Assembly: GCF_003999195.1 (NCBI RefSeq)
Contig: NZ_RJVR01000303.1
Span: 1 to 64,000 of the forward strand
Source: Streptomyces soli
Lineage (GTDB): Bacteria; Actinomycetota; Actinomycetes; Streptomycetales; Streptomycetaceae
Direction: 5' to 3'
Length of the DNA: 64,000 nt
Shown here: piece by piece, positions 44,971 to 54,001 of the stretch
Layout: each line of letters begins with the position of its first letter
Position numbering within the stretch: the first letter of the stretch is position 1
Translations under genes and position numbers: made by a program
The notes under the pieces: model-generated
The model's database searches: none
Seen by the model: the letters and a program-made list of their open reading frames with translations, nothing else
Told to the model about the DNA's origin: nothing

Positions 44971-45780
44971 TCAGTTCTCCCCCGGCTCGTTGAGGGCCAC
45001 ATCGCTTGCCAGCAACGACGCCATCAACTGGGAGAACCTCGGGTCGGAGGAGGTCATCTCCTTGCCGCGCGGCGTTTTCTGGATACGTTCGACCACGCGC
45101 TGGTGATACTTCTGGACCAACTCCACGGCGCGGTCCGCGTCGCGTTTCTCCAGCGCTTCCACGATCTCCATCCGGGCCCCGTAGAGGGTCCCCGCGATCC
45201 GTTCGAGTTTCCCGCCCGACATCTCGACGGCGAGCCCGATCTGGACCTCGGTGATGAACCGGCACAGCGAGATCAGCAGCGGGTGGTGGGAGAGCCCGGC
45301 CAGCATGTGGAAGTAGTTCTTGAGCTTGGCCGCCGCCTGGTCGACGCTGTCCGTGTCGAGGGCCGCCGTGCGCTCGGCGGCCTGCCGCAGCAGCGCGATC
45401 TCCTCGTCGGTGGCCCGTTCCGCAGCGAGTCGGACCGCGTAGGTATTGAGCACGGCGAGCAGTCCGAAGACATCGCGGGCGTTCATGTTGCCGAACTGCA
45501 CGACCGCCGCGATGGATACGGCAATGAGCGTGTCGCTCTGTGCCGTCACGGTGCTGCCGCTGCCGTTCCTGGAGGAGACCAGCCCCATCGCCGTGAGCAC
45601 CCGGATCGCCTCACGAATGGTCGGGCCGCTGACGCCGTACTGCGCGGCCAGTTCACGCTCGGACGGCAGCTTCGCGCCGTGCGGAAGCGTGCCGCTGAGG
45701 ATCTGCCCCCGGAGGTCTTCCAGAATCTGGTCGGCGACCCTTTTCCGGTAGATCTTTCCGGGCTGCTGGTTCATGGTCAT
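44971..45780 (-). CDS. GntR family regulator, FadR subfamily
   Basis: 269-residue regulator. The N-terminal winged HTH reads VADQILEDLRGQILSGTLPH, GAKLPSERELAAQYGVSGPT and IREAIRVLTAMGLVSSRNGS. The C-terminal all-helical FCD domain (residues ~100-235) has metal-binding His candidates (LSHHPLL). ATG 45780, or the ATG two codons later. The gene reads away from the benzoylformate/benzaldehyde genes and the broken FAH gene upstream of it, which it may once have regulated. Confidence 0.9.
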   Translation of the reverse strand: MTMNQQPGKIYRKRVADQILEDLRGQILSGTLPHGAKLPSERELAAQYGVSGPTIREAIRVLTAMGLVSSRNGSGSTVTAQSDTLIAVSIAAVVQFGNMNARDVFGLLAVLNTYAVRLAAERATDEEIALLRQAAERTAALDTDSVDQAAAKLKNYFHMLAGLSHHPLLISLCRFITEVQIGLAVEMSGGKLERIAGTLYGARMEIVEALEKRDADRAVELVQKYHQRVVERIQKTPRGKEMTSSDPRFSQLMASLLASDVALNEPGEN

Positions 45781-45813
45781 CGTTCGGCCTTTCCGGGCGC
45801 TAAATCCTCCTGA

Positions 45814-45832
45814 TAGCTTGATGTCAAGGCTA
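45814..45832. promoter_or_regulatory. Dyad upstream of the FadR-like gene
   Basis: TAGCTTGATGTCAAGGCTA: TTGA-TG-TCAA core extended by TAGC and GGCTA. It lies 34-52 bp upstream of the regulator ATG. Probable autoregulatory operator (inference from symmetry). Confidence 0.5.
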
Positions 45833-45858
45833 ACAGTGTGCTTGCCTTTATGGGAAAA

Positions 45859-47167
45859 CTAATGGTCTGTCTTCAGCTTCTCTTGAGCCGTTTCCCGCAC
45901 CACCGTGTTCTCGATGGCCGAGGCCCTCGACTTCGCCGCGCAGCTTGTCGCCGGGCGGGGTACCCGTCGAGAGCACGTCGCCCGGAGCCAGGGTGAGCGC
46001 GGCGGTCAGCCAGCTCAGTTGCTCCTGCGGAACATCTGCGCAGAACTCCCGTCCTGCCGAAGCTCGCCATTGACCCGGTAACGTATACGCAGGTCATGCG
46101 GGCCGGGAATCTCGTTCGCGGTCACGAACCAGGGCCCGACGATACTAAGAGGCCGCGCGAATGGGTGGGGCGGCGTCGCGTGTCGATGGGCGGCGCCTGG
46201 CGGCGTTGTCGTCGGTCGATGACGTCCCCCAGCCTGGCGGCTGGGTGGGGGTCCTCCCCCTGGCTTCGCCGGGGGCACCCCCACCGGCCGAAGGCTGGTG
46301 GGGGTCCCCCCGGACGGAGTCTGGGGGAGAGTGCTACCACCGCGTCGCGTCCCTCTCCCCCAGCCCTGGCGGCTGGTGGGGGTCCCCCCGGCCGAAGGCC
46401 GGGGGGACCCCCACCGCCTTGCCAGACTTGCCCCTCGCCCCGCTCCTTCACCCACCCCACCTATTCGCGCGGCCTCTAAAGGTGTCGAATCCCTTCGCGC
46501 GGTCTATCCGGTTGTTGTCCAGCGCGCTGACATCCCTGGCGCCCGCGTCGCAGAATCCGACGTAGCCGGCCACCGCCTTCATGGCGGAATCGAGGCCGGG
46601 GTTCCGCGCGCGGCTCCTGATCACCACGCCGAGTTCCATCTCCGGATCGACTTGCCGACTCAGGTTCGGGTAAATCAGGTTGTCGTGCGGCCCTGCCAGC
46701 GAACTCGGCGCCTTCAGGCAGCCCTGCGCGTTCCGCCGCGGATAACCTTCCGGCGGCGATGCGGGTGCGGGCGACACTGACGACGCGGCATCGTGCCGCC
46801 GCTGCGGGTAGTTCGCCATCATCCCCCAGATGGTGTGCGGACGCCCGACCGGCGGGCCCAGCAACGCCTCCTCGCAGGACCAGGTGCAGCCCTCGTCTCC
46901 GTCCAACTCGCCGCTGTCGGCACTCGTAAGCGCCCGGTCGAGCACCCGCCGGAGGACCGTGAGGCGCGGATCGACCTGGAGCAGGGTGGGGAGTCTTCCC
47001 GAGATCTCGGCCTGCGTCCGCGCGAGGGCATCCTCCCGGCGGGCGCCGCCTTGCACGAGTTGCCGCGCATAGGTCGCCTGGACATCGAGCAGCCGGTCCG
47101 GGACGACGCCGGGGAGGCAGAGCCGGCTGGTCAACGTCAGCTCGGTGTCCGGCCGTACGGCCCGCAA
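45859..47167 (-). pseudogene. Fumarylacetoacetate hydrolase family gene, interrupted by element C and further decayed
   Basis: N-terminal part 47167-46480 reads [53 protein letters not shown] and the FAH core DPEMELGVVIRSRARN ... AKGFDTF. It resumes after the insertion at 46145 with SIVGPWFVTANEIPGPHDLR and VNGELRQDGSS, then ELSWLTAALTLAPGDVLSTG. Besides the 328-bp insertion there is a small deletion near 46030 and a frameshift near 45905 before the last codons (IENTVVRETAQEKLKTDH, stop 45859-45861). The N-terminus seems cut where a fragment of a dehydrogenase on the other strand begins. Clearly non-functional. Confidence 0.85.
46149..46476 (-). mobile_element. MITE-like palindromic element, copy C (328 bp)
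   Basis: Terminal inverted repeats GAGGCCGCGCGAATGGGTGG (left) and, inward from the right, GAGGCCGCGCGAATAGGTGG; flanked on both sides by TAA. End sequences match element A at 12229-12429 in the opposite orientation (e.g. GGTGAAGGAGCGGGGCGAGG; CGACAACGCCGCCAGGCG). The middle is a chain of GC hairpins, one of which (46243-46304) is identical to module D. No protein is encoded. It interrupts the FAH gene between the codons for DTF and IVG. Confidence 0.88.
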
Positions 47168-47460
47168 GGGAGCCGGTGTCTACAGCGCCACCAAGCACGC
47201 GGTGAACGCCTTCAGCGAGTCGCTGCGACAGGAGGTCGCCGGCCGGCACGTACGGGTGTGCGTGCTGGAGCCGGGCGCGGTGGCCACTGAGCTCTTCCGC
47301 CATCGCACGCCCGAGGTCCAAAGCGAACACGCCCCCGAGGCCGGGCGGTTCGAAGCGGCTCGGGCCCGAGGATGTCGCCGACACCATCGGATACGTGACC
47401 CGTCCCCGCCATGTCGCCATGAGCGAAGTGCTCATGCGCCCCAGCGAGCAGGAACGCTGA
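47160..47460 (+). pseudogene. C-terminal remnant of a short-chain dehydrogenase
   Basis: Reads [20 protein letters not shown] with the catalytic YxxxK, then [20 protein letters not shown]. After a frameshift near 47350 it continues [20 protein letters not shown] and [14 protein letters not shown], stop at 47460. The coenzyme-binding N-terminal half is missing; the fragment begins exactly where the FAH pseudogene on the other strand starts, suggesting a deletion junction. Confidence 0.8.
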
Positions 47461-47468
47461 CGGTCGGC

Positions 47469-48926
47469 TCAGAAAGGGTAGACCGCCGCTTCCGCCCGCG
47501 CCGTGATCCACCGCGTCTCGGTGAACGCCTCGATGTTGGCCACACCCCCGAACCGGGAGCCGGTGCCGGAGGCCGCGACGCCTCCGAAGGGCGCGACCGC
47601 CTCGTCGTTGACGGTCTGGTCGTTGATGTGGACCAGGCCGGTGGGGATGCGCTCGGCGAGTTCGAGGCCCCTCATCACATCGCGGGTGAGGATGCCCAGC
47701 GACAGTCCGTACTCACTGGCCGTCGCCAGGGACACCGCCTCGTCCACGTGTCCGAACGTACGGATGGGCGCGACCGGGCCGAAGACCTCCTCCGTATATG
47801 CCGGGGAGGAGTCGGTGACGCCGGTCAGGACCGTCGGGCGGTAGAAGAGGTCCTCGTACGTGCCGCCGGCGGCCAGCCTGGCGCCGCCCTCGACGCTTGC
47901 CTGCACCAGGTGGTGGATCTTGTCGCGCTGGCCCGCGTCGATGATGGGGCCGAGCGCGACCGGCTCCTTGGCAGGATCGCCGACCGGCAGGTGTTCAGCC
48001 TTCTCGACGAGCCGTTCGGTGTACTCGTCGGCTATCGACTCATGGACGAGGTGGCGCCCGGTGGTCATGCACACCTGGCCCTGGTGGAAGAAGGAGCCCC
48101 AGGCGGCGATGGACGCGGCGCGCTCCAAGTCGGCGTCGGGCAGCACGATCAGTGCGGAGTTGCCGCCCAGTTCCAGGTGGGCGCGCTTGAGGTGGTGGGC
48201 GGCGGCCGCGCCGACCTTCCGGCCGGCCGCGGTGGAGCCGGTGAAGGAGATGACCCGCACCCGCGGATCGGCGACGAGCGCCGCACCGGCCTCCGCGCCA
48301 CCGGGTACCAGGCACAGCACGCCCTCGGGAAGTCCGGCCTCCTCGAACACCCGCATGATCGACACGCCGCCGCCGACCGCGGTGCGCGCGTCCGGCTTGA
48401 GCACCACCGAGTTGCCCAGCGCCAGGGCCGGGGCGACGGAGCGGATGGCCAGGATCAGGGGCACGTTGAAGGGGGCGATCACGCCGACCACCCCGGCGGG
48501 TACCCGGCGCACCATGCTCAGGCGCGGCTCGGCGGACTGCAGCAGGTCGCCGACCGGCCGGGAGACCAGCGCCGCCGCCTCGTAGCACTCCTGGGCGGCG
48601 GTCGCCGTCTCGAAGGCGGCCTTTCCCTGGATACTCCCCGCCTCGCGGATCAACCAGTCCTGGATCTCATCGGCCCTCTCGAGGAACAGGTCCCCGGCCC
48701 GGCGGAGCACCGCGGCCCGCTCGGTGTAGGGGGCCCGCGCCCAGGCCGGCTGGGCCTCCGCAGCCCGGCACGCGGCGCGTGCCACGTCGTCCGCGTCCGC
48801 GCGGCCGATGTGTTCCAGGGTGTCGCCCGTGGCGGGTTCCGTGACGGCGTGGGATCCGCCCGTAGCAGGTGACCAGCCGCCGATGTTGACTTTGCCGGAC
48901 CAGATCGTGGGGTCGAGAAGAGGCAT
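47469..48926 (-). CDS. Aldehyde dehydrogenase, benzaldehyde dehydrogenase type
   Basis: 485-residue NAD(P)-dependent dehydrogenase. The general-base motif [17 protein letters not shown] and the catalytic Cys in [20 protein letters not shown] are intact, as are [33 protein letters not shown] and EVFGPVAPI. Length and the [11 protein letters not shown] context fit benzaldehyde/vanillin dehydrogenases. ATG 48926 is 34 bp after the benzoylformate decarboxylase stop, so the two probably work in sequence: aryl-glyoxylate to aryl-aldehyde to benzoate or 4-hydroxybenzoate. Confidence 0.9.
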   Translation of the reverse strand: MPLLDPTIWSGKVNIGGWSPATGGSHAVTEPATGDTLEHIGRADADDVARAACRAAEAQPAWARAPYTERAAVLRRAGDLFLERADEIQDWLIREAGSIQGKAAFETATAAQECYEAAALVSRPVGDLLQSAEPRLSMVRRVPAGVVGVIAPFNVPLILAIRSVAPALALGNSVVLKPDARTAVGGGVSIMRVFEEAGLPEGVLCLVPGGAEAGAALVADPRVRVISFTGSTAAGRKVGAAAAHHLKRAHLELGGNSALIVLPDADLERAASIAAWGSFFHQGQVCMTTGRHLVHESIADEYTERLVEKAEHLPVGDPAKEPVALGPIIDAGQRDKIHHLVQASVEGGARLAAGGTYEDLFYRPTVLTGVTDSSPAYTEEVFGPVAPIRTFGHVDEAVSLATASEYGLSLGILTRDVMRGLELAERIPTGLVHINDQTVNDEAVAPFGGVAASGTGSRFGGVANIEAFTETRWITARAEAAVYPF

Positions 48927-48960
48927 CGCAAAAGCTCTTTCTGCAGAGGGTGAATGACGG

Positions 48961-50577
48961 TCAGGGGTGGAACTCGGGGTCCGGTGCGACAGCCACCTCG
49001 AGGACGACGGGCTCGGTGCGGGAGCCCAGGGTGGGCACGATGTCGTCGAGGGCAGCGAGCAGTTCCGAGTACTGCGTGATTTTCCGGGCGGGGCACCCCA
49101 GCGCCACCGCCAGACCGCTCACGCTCACCTGTTCGAAAGCGGGCCACGGTGCTTTGCCACCGTGCTGCTCGGCGAGCCGGTCCATGATCGCGTAGCGTCC
49201 GTTGGCAAGGACAACGAAGACAACACCGACGCCGTAGTGCACGGCGGTCCACAGCGACTGCATCTGGTAGAGGGAAGAGCCGTCGCCGACGACCGCCACG
49301 ACCGGGCGCCGGGGCTGCCCCATCCGTACGCCGACGGCCGCTGGCATGGCGAAGCCGAGGCCGCCCATGGCGGCGCTGAGAAATCCGAGCGGCCGCCGGG
49401 CGGGCAGCAGCGCGTGCAGGTCGGGGCGGGAGGACGGGGTCTCCTCCACGATCACGGTGTCGGCGGGCAGGCTGCTCGCCAGCGCGGCCAGGACGTGTGC
49501 GGCCCGCAGCGGTTGTCCGGGATCCGGCGGCGAGGCCGGGACCTGCGCCGGGGTGGGCGGCCGCACGGACCGCGGCTCGCCGGACTCACGGGGCGGGACG
49601 CGCCGCGCGAGCCGGTCACAGAAGTCGGGCAGCGGGGTGACGACCGCCAGGTCGGCCGGCGCCCGGTGGGCCTCGGCGGGGTCGTCGGTGACCACGGCGA
49701 CCCGCGTACCGGGCCCGGTCAACCGCCCTTGCCCGTACGGGTACTGGCGCAGGAAGGGCGCGCCGACGACGAGCACCAGGTCGTTCGGCGCCAGGGCCTC
49801 GCGCAACCGGGTGCGGTCGGCGGGGAGGTGACCCGCGAACAGGTGGTGGTCCTGCGGGAATCCAGCCCGCGAGCCGAACGGCTCCTGCCACACCGGGCAG
49901 TCGAGGCGTTCGGCGAGCGCGGTCAGCGCCGCCCACGCCTCGGCGCTGTCGGTGCCCGCGCCCACGACGAGGGCGGGGGCCTCGGCCCGGGCGAGCAGCC
50001 CGGCGACCTCGGCGACCGCCGCCGGGTCGGCGGTGGTCGCGTGGCGCAGGACGGCGGGCGCGGGGACGGGCAGTTCCTCGGCCGGTTCCGCCCAGTCGTT
50101 CATCGGGACGATCACCAGTGCCGGGCCGCGCCCGGTGCGGGCGGCATGCACAGCCCGGCCGATCGCGCCCGGCACGTCCTGGGCCCGCGCCGGGGTCTCC
50201 ACACTCACCGGGTAGTCACCGGCCAGTCCTTCGAGGCGCCCGGCGAGGAACGGCTCCTGGGCGAGGTGGCGACGGTCCTGCTGACCGACGAGGACCACCA
50301 GCGGGACCCGGTTGACCCGCGCCGTGGCGAGCGCGCCCACGGCGTTGCCCAGACCAGCCGTGGTGTGCAGCAGGACGAGTGCCGGCTCGCCGCGCGCGAT
50401 CGCCCAGCCCGTGGCCGCCCCGACGACCGACCCTTCGTGGAGGGCAAGGACGAAGTCCAGGTCGTCGGGGAGGTCGGACAGGAACGACACCTCGGTCGAG
50501 CCGGGGTTGGCGAACATGGTGGTCAGCCCATGCAGACGCAGCACATCGAACGAGGCATCACGAACAGTACGCATCAC
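48961..50577 (-). CDS. mdlC: Thiamine diphosphate-dependent benzoylformate decarboxylase
   Basis: 538-residue ThDP enzyme. Compared from memory with the Pseudomonas enzyme, active-site Ser (FANPGSTEVSF, Ser 27), cofactor Glu (ALHEGSVVG, Glu 48) and first His (LLHTTAGLGNA, His 71) are all present with a one-residue offset. The segment that should carry the second active-site His reads GAPFLRQYPYGQG, with Tyr instead. The ThDP/Mg motif is VVGDGSSLYQMQSLW ... LANGRYAIM. The C-terminal FEQVSVSGLAVALG is typical. ATG 50577 or the next ATG. Coupled context with the aldehyde dehydrogenase supports the role; the substrate may be a ring-substituted benzoylformate. Confidence 0.87.
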   Translation of the reverse strand: MMRTVRDASFDVLRLHGLTTMFANPGSTEVSFLSDLPDDLDFVLALHEGSVVGAATGWAIARGEPALVLLHTTAGLGNAVGALATARVNRVPLVVLVGQQDRRHLAQEPFLAGRLEGLAGDYPVSVETPARAQDVPGAIGRAVHAARTGRGPALVIVPMNDWAEPAEELPVPAPAVLRHATTADPAAVAEVAGLLARAEAPALVVGAGTDSAEAWAALTALAERLDCPVWQEPFGSRAGFPQDHHLFAGHLPADRTRLREALAPNDLVLVVGAPFLRQYPYGQGRLTGPGTRVAVVTDDPAEAHRAPADLAVVTPLPDFCDRLARRVPPRESGEPRSVRPPTPAQVPASPPDPGQPLRAAHVLAALASSLPADTVIVEETPSSRPDLHALLPARRPLGFLSAAMGGLGFAMPAAVGVRMGQPRRPVVAVVGDGSSLYQMQSLWTAVHYGVGVVFVVLANGRYAIMDRLAEQHGGKAPWPAFEQVSVSGLAVALGCPARKITQYSELLAALDDIVPTLGSRTEPVVLEVAVAPDPEFHP

Positions 50578-50629
50578 AGCAGCGCTTTCTCATCGTAAGG
50601 AGCCGGCAATGTCGTTTCGGGTCGGCGCG

Positions 50630-50970
50630 TCAGCTGACGTCCCGCTCGTCCTTCGGATCCTCGAACTGGATCGCGTTGCCCAGGACATCGGCAGTAGTCG
50701 AAGTTGTCCGGGTCGGTCTCCGGCACCTCGACCGGCGGGAGACCGAGCAGGTAGAGCTCCGTCTCCTCGGTCGCGGTGATCCGCAGTTCTTCGGTGGCGT
50801 CGACCTGCAGCGCGGCCAGCTTGCCGATCTCCTGCGCCTCCACGGTGGCGGTGCCGGAGAGGGACCACCAGCAGACGCCGGGCGTTCGGGTCCGTCGAGA
50901 CCCAATCGGCGTTGGCGTCGATCTTGATCATCTCGATCCAGACGCCGCGCTCGGAGAACGAGCCCATGAA
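50630..50970 (-). pseudogene. Cupin-domain gene remnant
   Basis: Three frames must be joined to read a cupin tail: MGSFSERGVWIEMIKIDANA DWVS, then TATVEAQEIGKLAALQVDAT with EETELYLLGLPPVEVPETDP, then VLGNAIQFEDPKDERDVS and a stop. No N-terminal half exists; the first codons overlap the end of the upstream oxidoreductase gene in another frame. At least two frameshifts, near 50705 and 50860. Confidence 0.75.
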
Positions 50971-51926
50971 CTTGCGCTCGAAATGCGCAGAGCGAGCTTC
51001 CCTACGGCGCCGGCGGCGAGCGCCTCGAAGGCCGCGTCGATCCGGTCGAAGTCGTACGCGGCGGTCGCCGGGGAGTCCTGCAGGCTGTGTTCTGCCAGCT
51101 CGGCGAGCCGGTGCAGGACCCTCGCGTTGACCTCCGGGCGTACGTTCACCGCGGGGATGCCCTGCATTGCCTGGGGGTCGGCGGCGCGCAGTGTCGATGC
51201 GGCCCGGCCGCCGGGGGCCAGCGTCCCAACGACGAGCGGGGTGAACGCGGCAGGGTCCCGGTCGATCAGATCAATCACGGCCGTCACCCCGTCCGGGTGC
51301 CTCCCCCGCACCGTCAGGGCGACATCCTCGGCGGCCCAGTCGACGGTCTCGGCGGCCCCCATCTTGCGGACGTGGTCCTCCTCGGGGCCGGGCCGGGCCG
51401 TCGCGATGACCTGGACACCCTGAGCCGCGGCGAACTGCGTCGCGAAGCTGCCCACCCCACCGCTCCCCCCGACGACGAGCAGCGTGTCCCCCTCCCCGAC
51501 CCGGACCGCGTCCAGGCAGCAGGCGGCGGTCACTCCGGCGAGGCCGAGCACCCCGGCCGTCGGGTCGTCGACCGTGGCCGGTACGGCGGCCAGCTGGTCC
51601 TGCGGGACGGCCAGGAACTCGGCGAACGAGCCGGTCCGCACGATGTTTCCGTGCACCAGGCCGAACACCCGGTCTCCGGGGGACAGCCCCGTGACACCCG
51701 GCCCGGTCTCCGCCACGACACCGGCGAAGTCGGTGCCGAGAATCGCCGGGAAGACGTACTGCTTGTAGCGTCTGGCACGTCCGCCGGCGATGTTGGCGTC
51801 CAGGGGGTTGACCGAGGAGGCGCGCACCTGGACCAGGACCTCTCCCTCACCGGGGGTGGGTCTGGGGACGTCCACGATCCGGGGGCGGGAGTCGAAACCC
51901 TCCAGCTGGTATGCCCGCATGCTCAT
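50928..51926 (-). CDS. NADP-dependent quinone oxidoreductase (MDR family)
   Basis: 332-residue medium-chain reductase without catalytic zinc. It begins MSMRAYQLEGFDSRPRIVDV, with VRASSVNPLDANIAGGRARR and the cofactor motif LLVVGGSGGVGSFATQFAAA. Family members end around GKLALRI; here the last ~15 residues (SSASSWARSPSAASGSR) are read from another frame of the cupin remnant, so a deletion has replaced the natural stop with a short foreign tail. The enzyme core is complete. 64 bp downstream of the MFS gene. Confidence 0.88.
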   Translation of the reverse strand: MSMRAYQLEGFDSRPRIVDVPRPTPGEGEVLVQVRASSVNPLDANIAGGRARRYKQYVFPAILGTDFAGVVAETGPGVTGLSPGDRVFGLVHGNIVRTGSFAEFLAVPQDQLAAVPATVDDPTAGVLGLAGVTAACCLDAVRVGEGDTLLVVGGSGGVGSFATQFAAAQGVQVIATARPGPEEDHVRKMGAAETVDWAAEDVALTVRGRHPDGVTAVIDLIDRDPAAFTPLVVGTLAPGGRAASTLRAADPQAMQGIPAVNVRPEVNARVLHRLAELAEHSLQDSPATAAYDFDRIDAAFEALAAGAVGKLALRISSASSWARSPSAASGSR

Positions 51927-51990
51927 GGCGTGCTCTCATTTCTTGATTCGACGGGGGACCGCGGCCGGCGCGGCAAGCGGCGCGGCAGAC

Positions 51991-53505
51991 CTACCTACCG
52001 GCTGCCGGCGCGGCAGACGGTGCCTCTTCCCGGGGCTCGCGGTCGGTGTCTTCCGAGGCCTCGCGGGTGCCCCACTGCTTGGTCCGCACGAGCCCCACCA
52101 CGGCAACCAGCGAGGCCAGGAACGCCATGCAGGCGGGAATCGCCAGGCCTGCGGCGACGGCGTCAGCGAAGTTCCCGCGGTTGCCGGCGAGCGCGGAGAA
52201 GAAGACCGAGGTGGCGATCGGAATGCCGATGGCGGAGCCGATCTTGACGCCGACCTGATAGGTCCCGCCGGCCGTACTCGCGTCGGTCCTGGGGATGTCA
52301 TACAGGCCCAGGCTCTGGTTGGAGGAGATGACGAAGCCGGCGCCGAGACCGCAGACGAGCAGCCCGGGGGCCAGGACGACGGCGATGTTGCCGCCGTTCG
52401 AGTTCAAGGACAGCAGGGAGGTGGCGGCGAGCCCGGCCGTCATCATCAGACAGCCGGCCACGACCATCCGTCGGCCGTAGCGGGGTACCAGACGCCCGCT
52501 GATCAGTGCTCCGGCCATCGAACCGATCGGGAAGAGCAGGGTACCCAGCGAGGACTGCAGGGCGGAGTAGTGCAGCCCGGCCTGGAAGTAGAGCTGGAGG
52601 AGGATGAAGATCGGCGGGAACGCCGCGTAGAAGAACAGGCAGGTGATGAAGGAGAAGGAGAAACTGGGCAGGACGAGCAGCCGGGGCTTGATCATCGGGT
52701 GCTCACCGCGCCGGTCCAGCGACCGCTCCCACAGCACGAAGGCGGCCAGCAGGACGGCCCCGACGCCCAGCAGCCACCACGGGGGGGTCATACCTTTGTC
52801 GCCGTTCTCGGCGAGCGGCAGCACGATCGCGATGAGCGCCAGAGCCAGCAGCGCCATGCCCCCGAAGTCGACCTTGCTCCTGCCCCCGCCCCTGTGCGGT
52901 GTCTGCGGCAGCCGCCGGTAGCCGAGGACGAGGGAGATCAAGCTGATCGGCATGCCCAGGAAGAAGACATAGCGAAAACCGTTCTGTTGGCCGAAGCCGT
53001 CGACGGTCTGCCCCGCGATCAGGGGACCCCACGCGGTGGACATGGCCACGATCGCGGCATACACACCGAACGCCTTGCTCCGCCCCTTGCCGGTGAAGAG
53101 CTGCTGCATGAGCCCGACGACCTGCGGGATGACGAGACTGCCGGCGATGCCCATGACGAAGCGGGAGCCGACCAACCAGCTGCCGTTCGGCGCCAGCGCG
53201 CAGGACAGGGAGGCCAGCAGGAAGAGCACCATGCCGATGACGAACATGCGCCGCCGGCCGAAGTCGTCGCCCAGCCGTCCGGCGGGAACCAGGGTCACCG
53301 CGCCGGCCAGTGAGAACCCGGCGGTGGCCCACGTCACCTGGGTCGGCGACATGTGCAGGGCCGCCTGCATCGTCGGGAGGATCGCGTTCATCATGCTCGT
53401 GTCGTACATGACCATGAACGCGCCAACGAGACCGATGGACAGCACCCGCCATCGTGTGGGGTCGGGTTGATTTGTAGTGGTTTGCGCTGATGCCATCGTT
53501 GCCAT
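51991..53505 (-). CDS. MFS transporter, DHA2/EmrB-QacA type
   Basis: 504-residue 14-helix transporter. Helix 1 holds FMVMYDTSMMNAILPTMQAA, the motif after helix 2 is GRLGDDFGRRRMFVIGM, and motif C in helix 5 is GVYAAIVAMSTAWGPLIAGQ. Typical exporter of drugs or aromatic compounds. ATG 53505 or 53496. Same strand and close to the quinone oxidoreductase; a perfect palindrome about 195 bp upstream may be its operator, although no regulator gene is adjacent. Confidence 0.9.
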   Translation of the reverse strand: MATMASAQTTTNQPDPTRWRVLSIGLVGAFMVMYDTSMMNAILPTMQAALHMSPTQVTWATAGFSLAGAVTLVPAGRLGDDFGRRRMFVIGMVLFLLASLSCALAPNGSWLVGSRFVMGIAGSLVIPQVVGLMQQLFTGKGRSKAFGVYAAIVAMSTAWGPLIAGQTVDGFGQQNGFRYVFFLGMPISLISLVLGYRRLPQTPHRGGGRSKVDFGGMALLALALIAIVLPLAENGDKGMTPPWWLLGVGAVLLAAFVLWERSLDRRGEHPMIKPRLLVLPSFSFSFITCLFFYAAFPPIFILLQLYFQAGLHYSALQSSLGTLLFPIGSMAGALISGRLVPRYGRRMVVAGCLMMTAGLAATSLLSLNSNGGNIAVVLAPGLLVCGLGAGFVISSNQSLGLYDIPRTDASTAGGTYQVGVKIGSAIGIPIATSVFFSALAGNRGNFADAVAAGLAIPACMAFLASLVAVVGLVRTKQWGTREASEDTDREPREEAPSAAPAAGR

Positions 53506-53699
53506 CGGCTTTCCTTTCGGTTATTCCCCTGGCTCGACTCGCACGGTCGGCAGCCGGCGTCAGCTGTCAGCCGGCCTTGGCGCCGCATCTCCGCGGGCTT
53601 TGCGACGTGCCGCCGTCCCGGCATGCGGCGGCACATTGTCGTTCGACCAGTCGCTTTAATGCCGTCGCCGCCTTGCCCGAGCGGTCTACGTCACAGAAA

Positions 53700-53715
53700 A
53701 GGAAGCTAGCTTCCT
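53700..53715. promoter_or_regulatory. Perfect 16-bp palindrome AGGAAGCT-AGCTTCCT
   Basis: A perfect dyad without spacer, in the upstream region of the MFS gene (start 53505) and set in a stretch (TAGTAGGTAGGCGTCAAGG) that could hold the promoter. Such sites are typical TetR or MarR operators. The cognate regulator is not next to it. Confidence 0.6.
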
Positions 53716-53820
53716 AGTAGGTAGGCGTCAAGGAGTCCTGCAAGCATCTGCATGAGTTCTCATCTCCGCCCGGGCCTGCCGCAGGCCGGAGGACCCGGCC
53801 GCCCGGCGGTGGCCACGCCA

Positions 53821-53857
53821 GAAGGGCCGGACTCAGTGGGACTGAGTCCGGCCCTTC
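53821..53857 (-). terminator. Strong terminator (perfect 17-bp stem)
   Basis: GAAGGGCCGGACTCAGT and ACTGAGTCCGGCCCTTC form a perfect 17-bp stem with loop GGG. It is downstream of the truncated dehydrogenase gene (minus strand), whose terminator it presumably was. Confidence 0.85.
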
Positions 53858-54001
53858 ATCGTTGTCGTGCACCGCTCACAAAAGGCGGCCGCCCGGTCAG
53901 GCCGGGGCGATCACGCCCGCCGGATGCCGGCCACCACGTCAGGATGAACGCCGAAGTGACCCAGGCGACCTGGGAGCCGGATGACCCGAAGGCGGAGGGC
54001 C

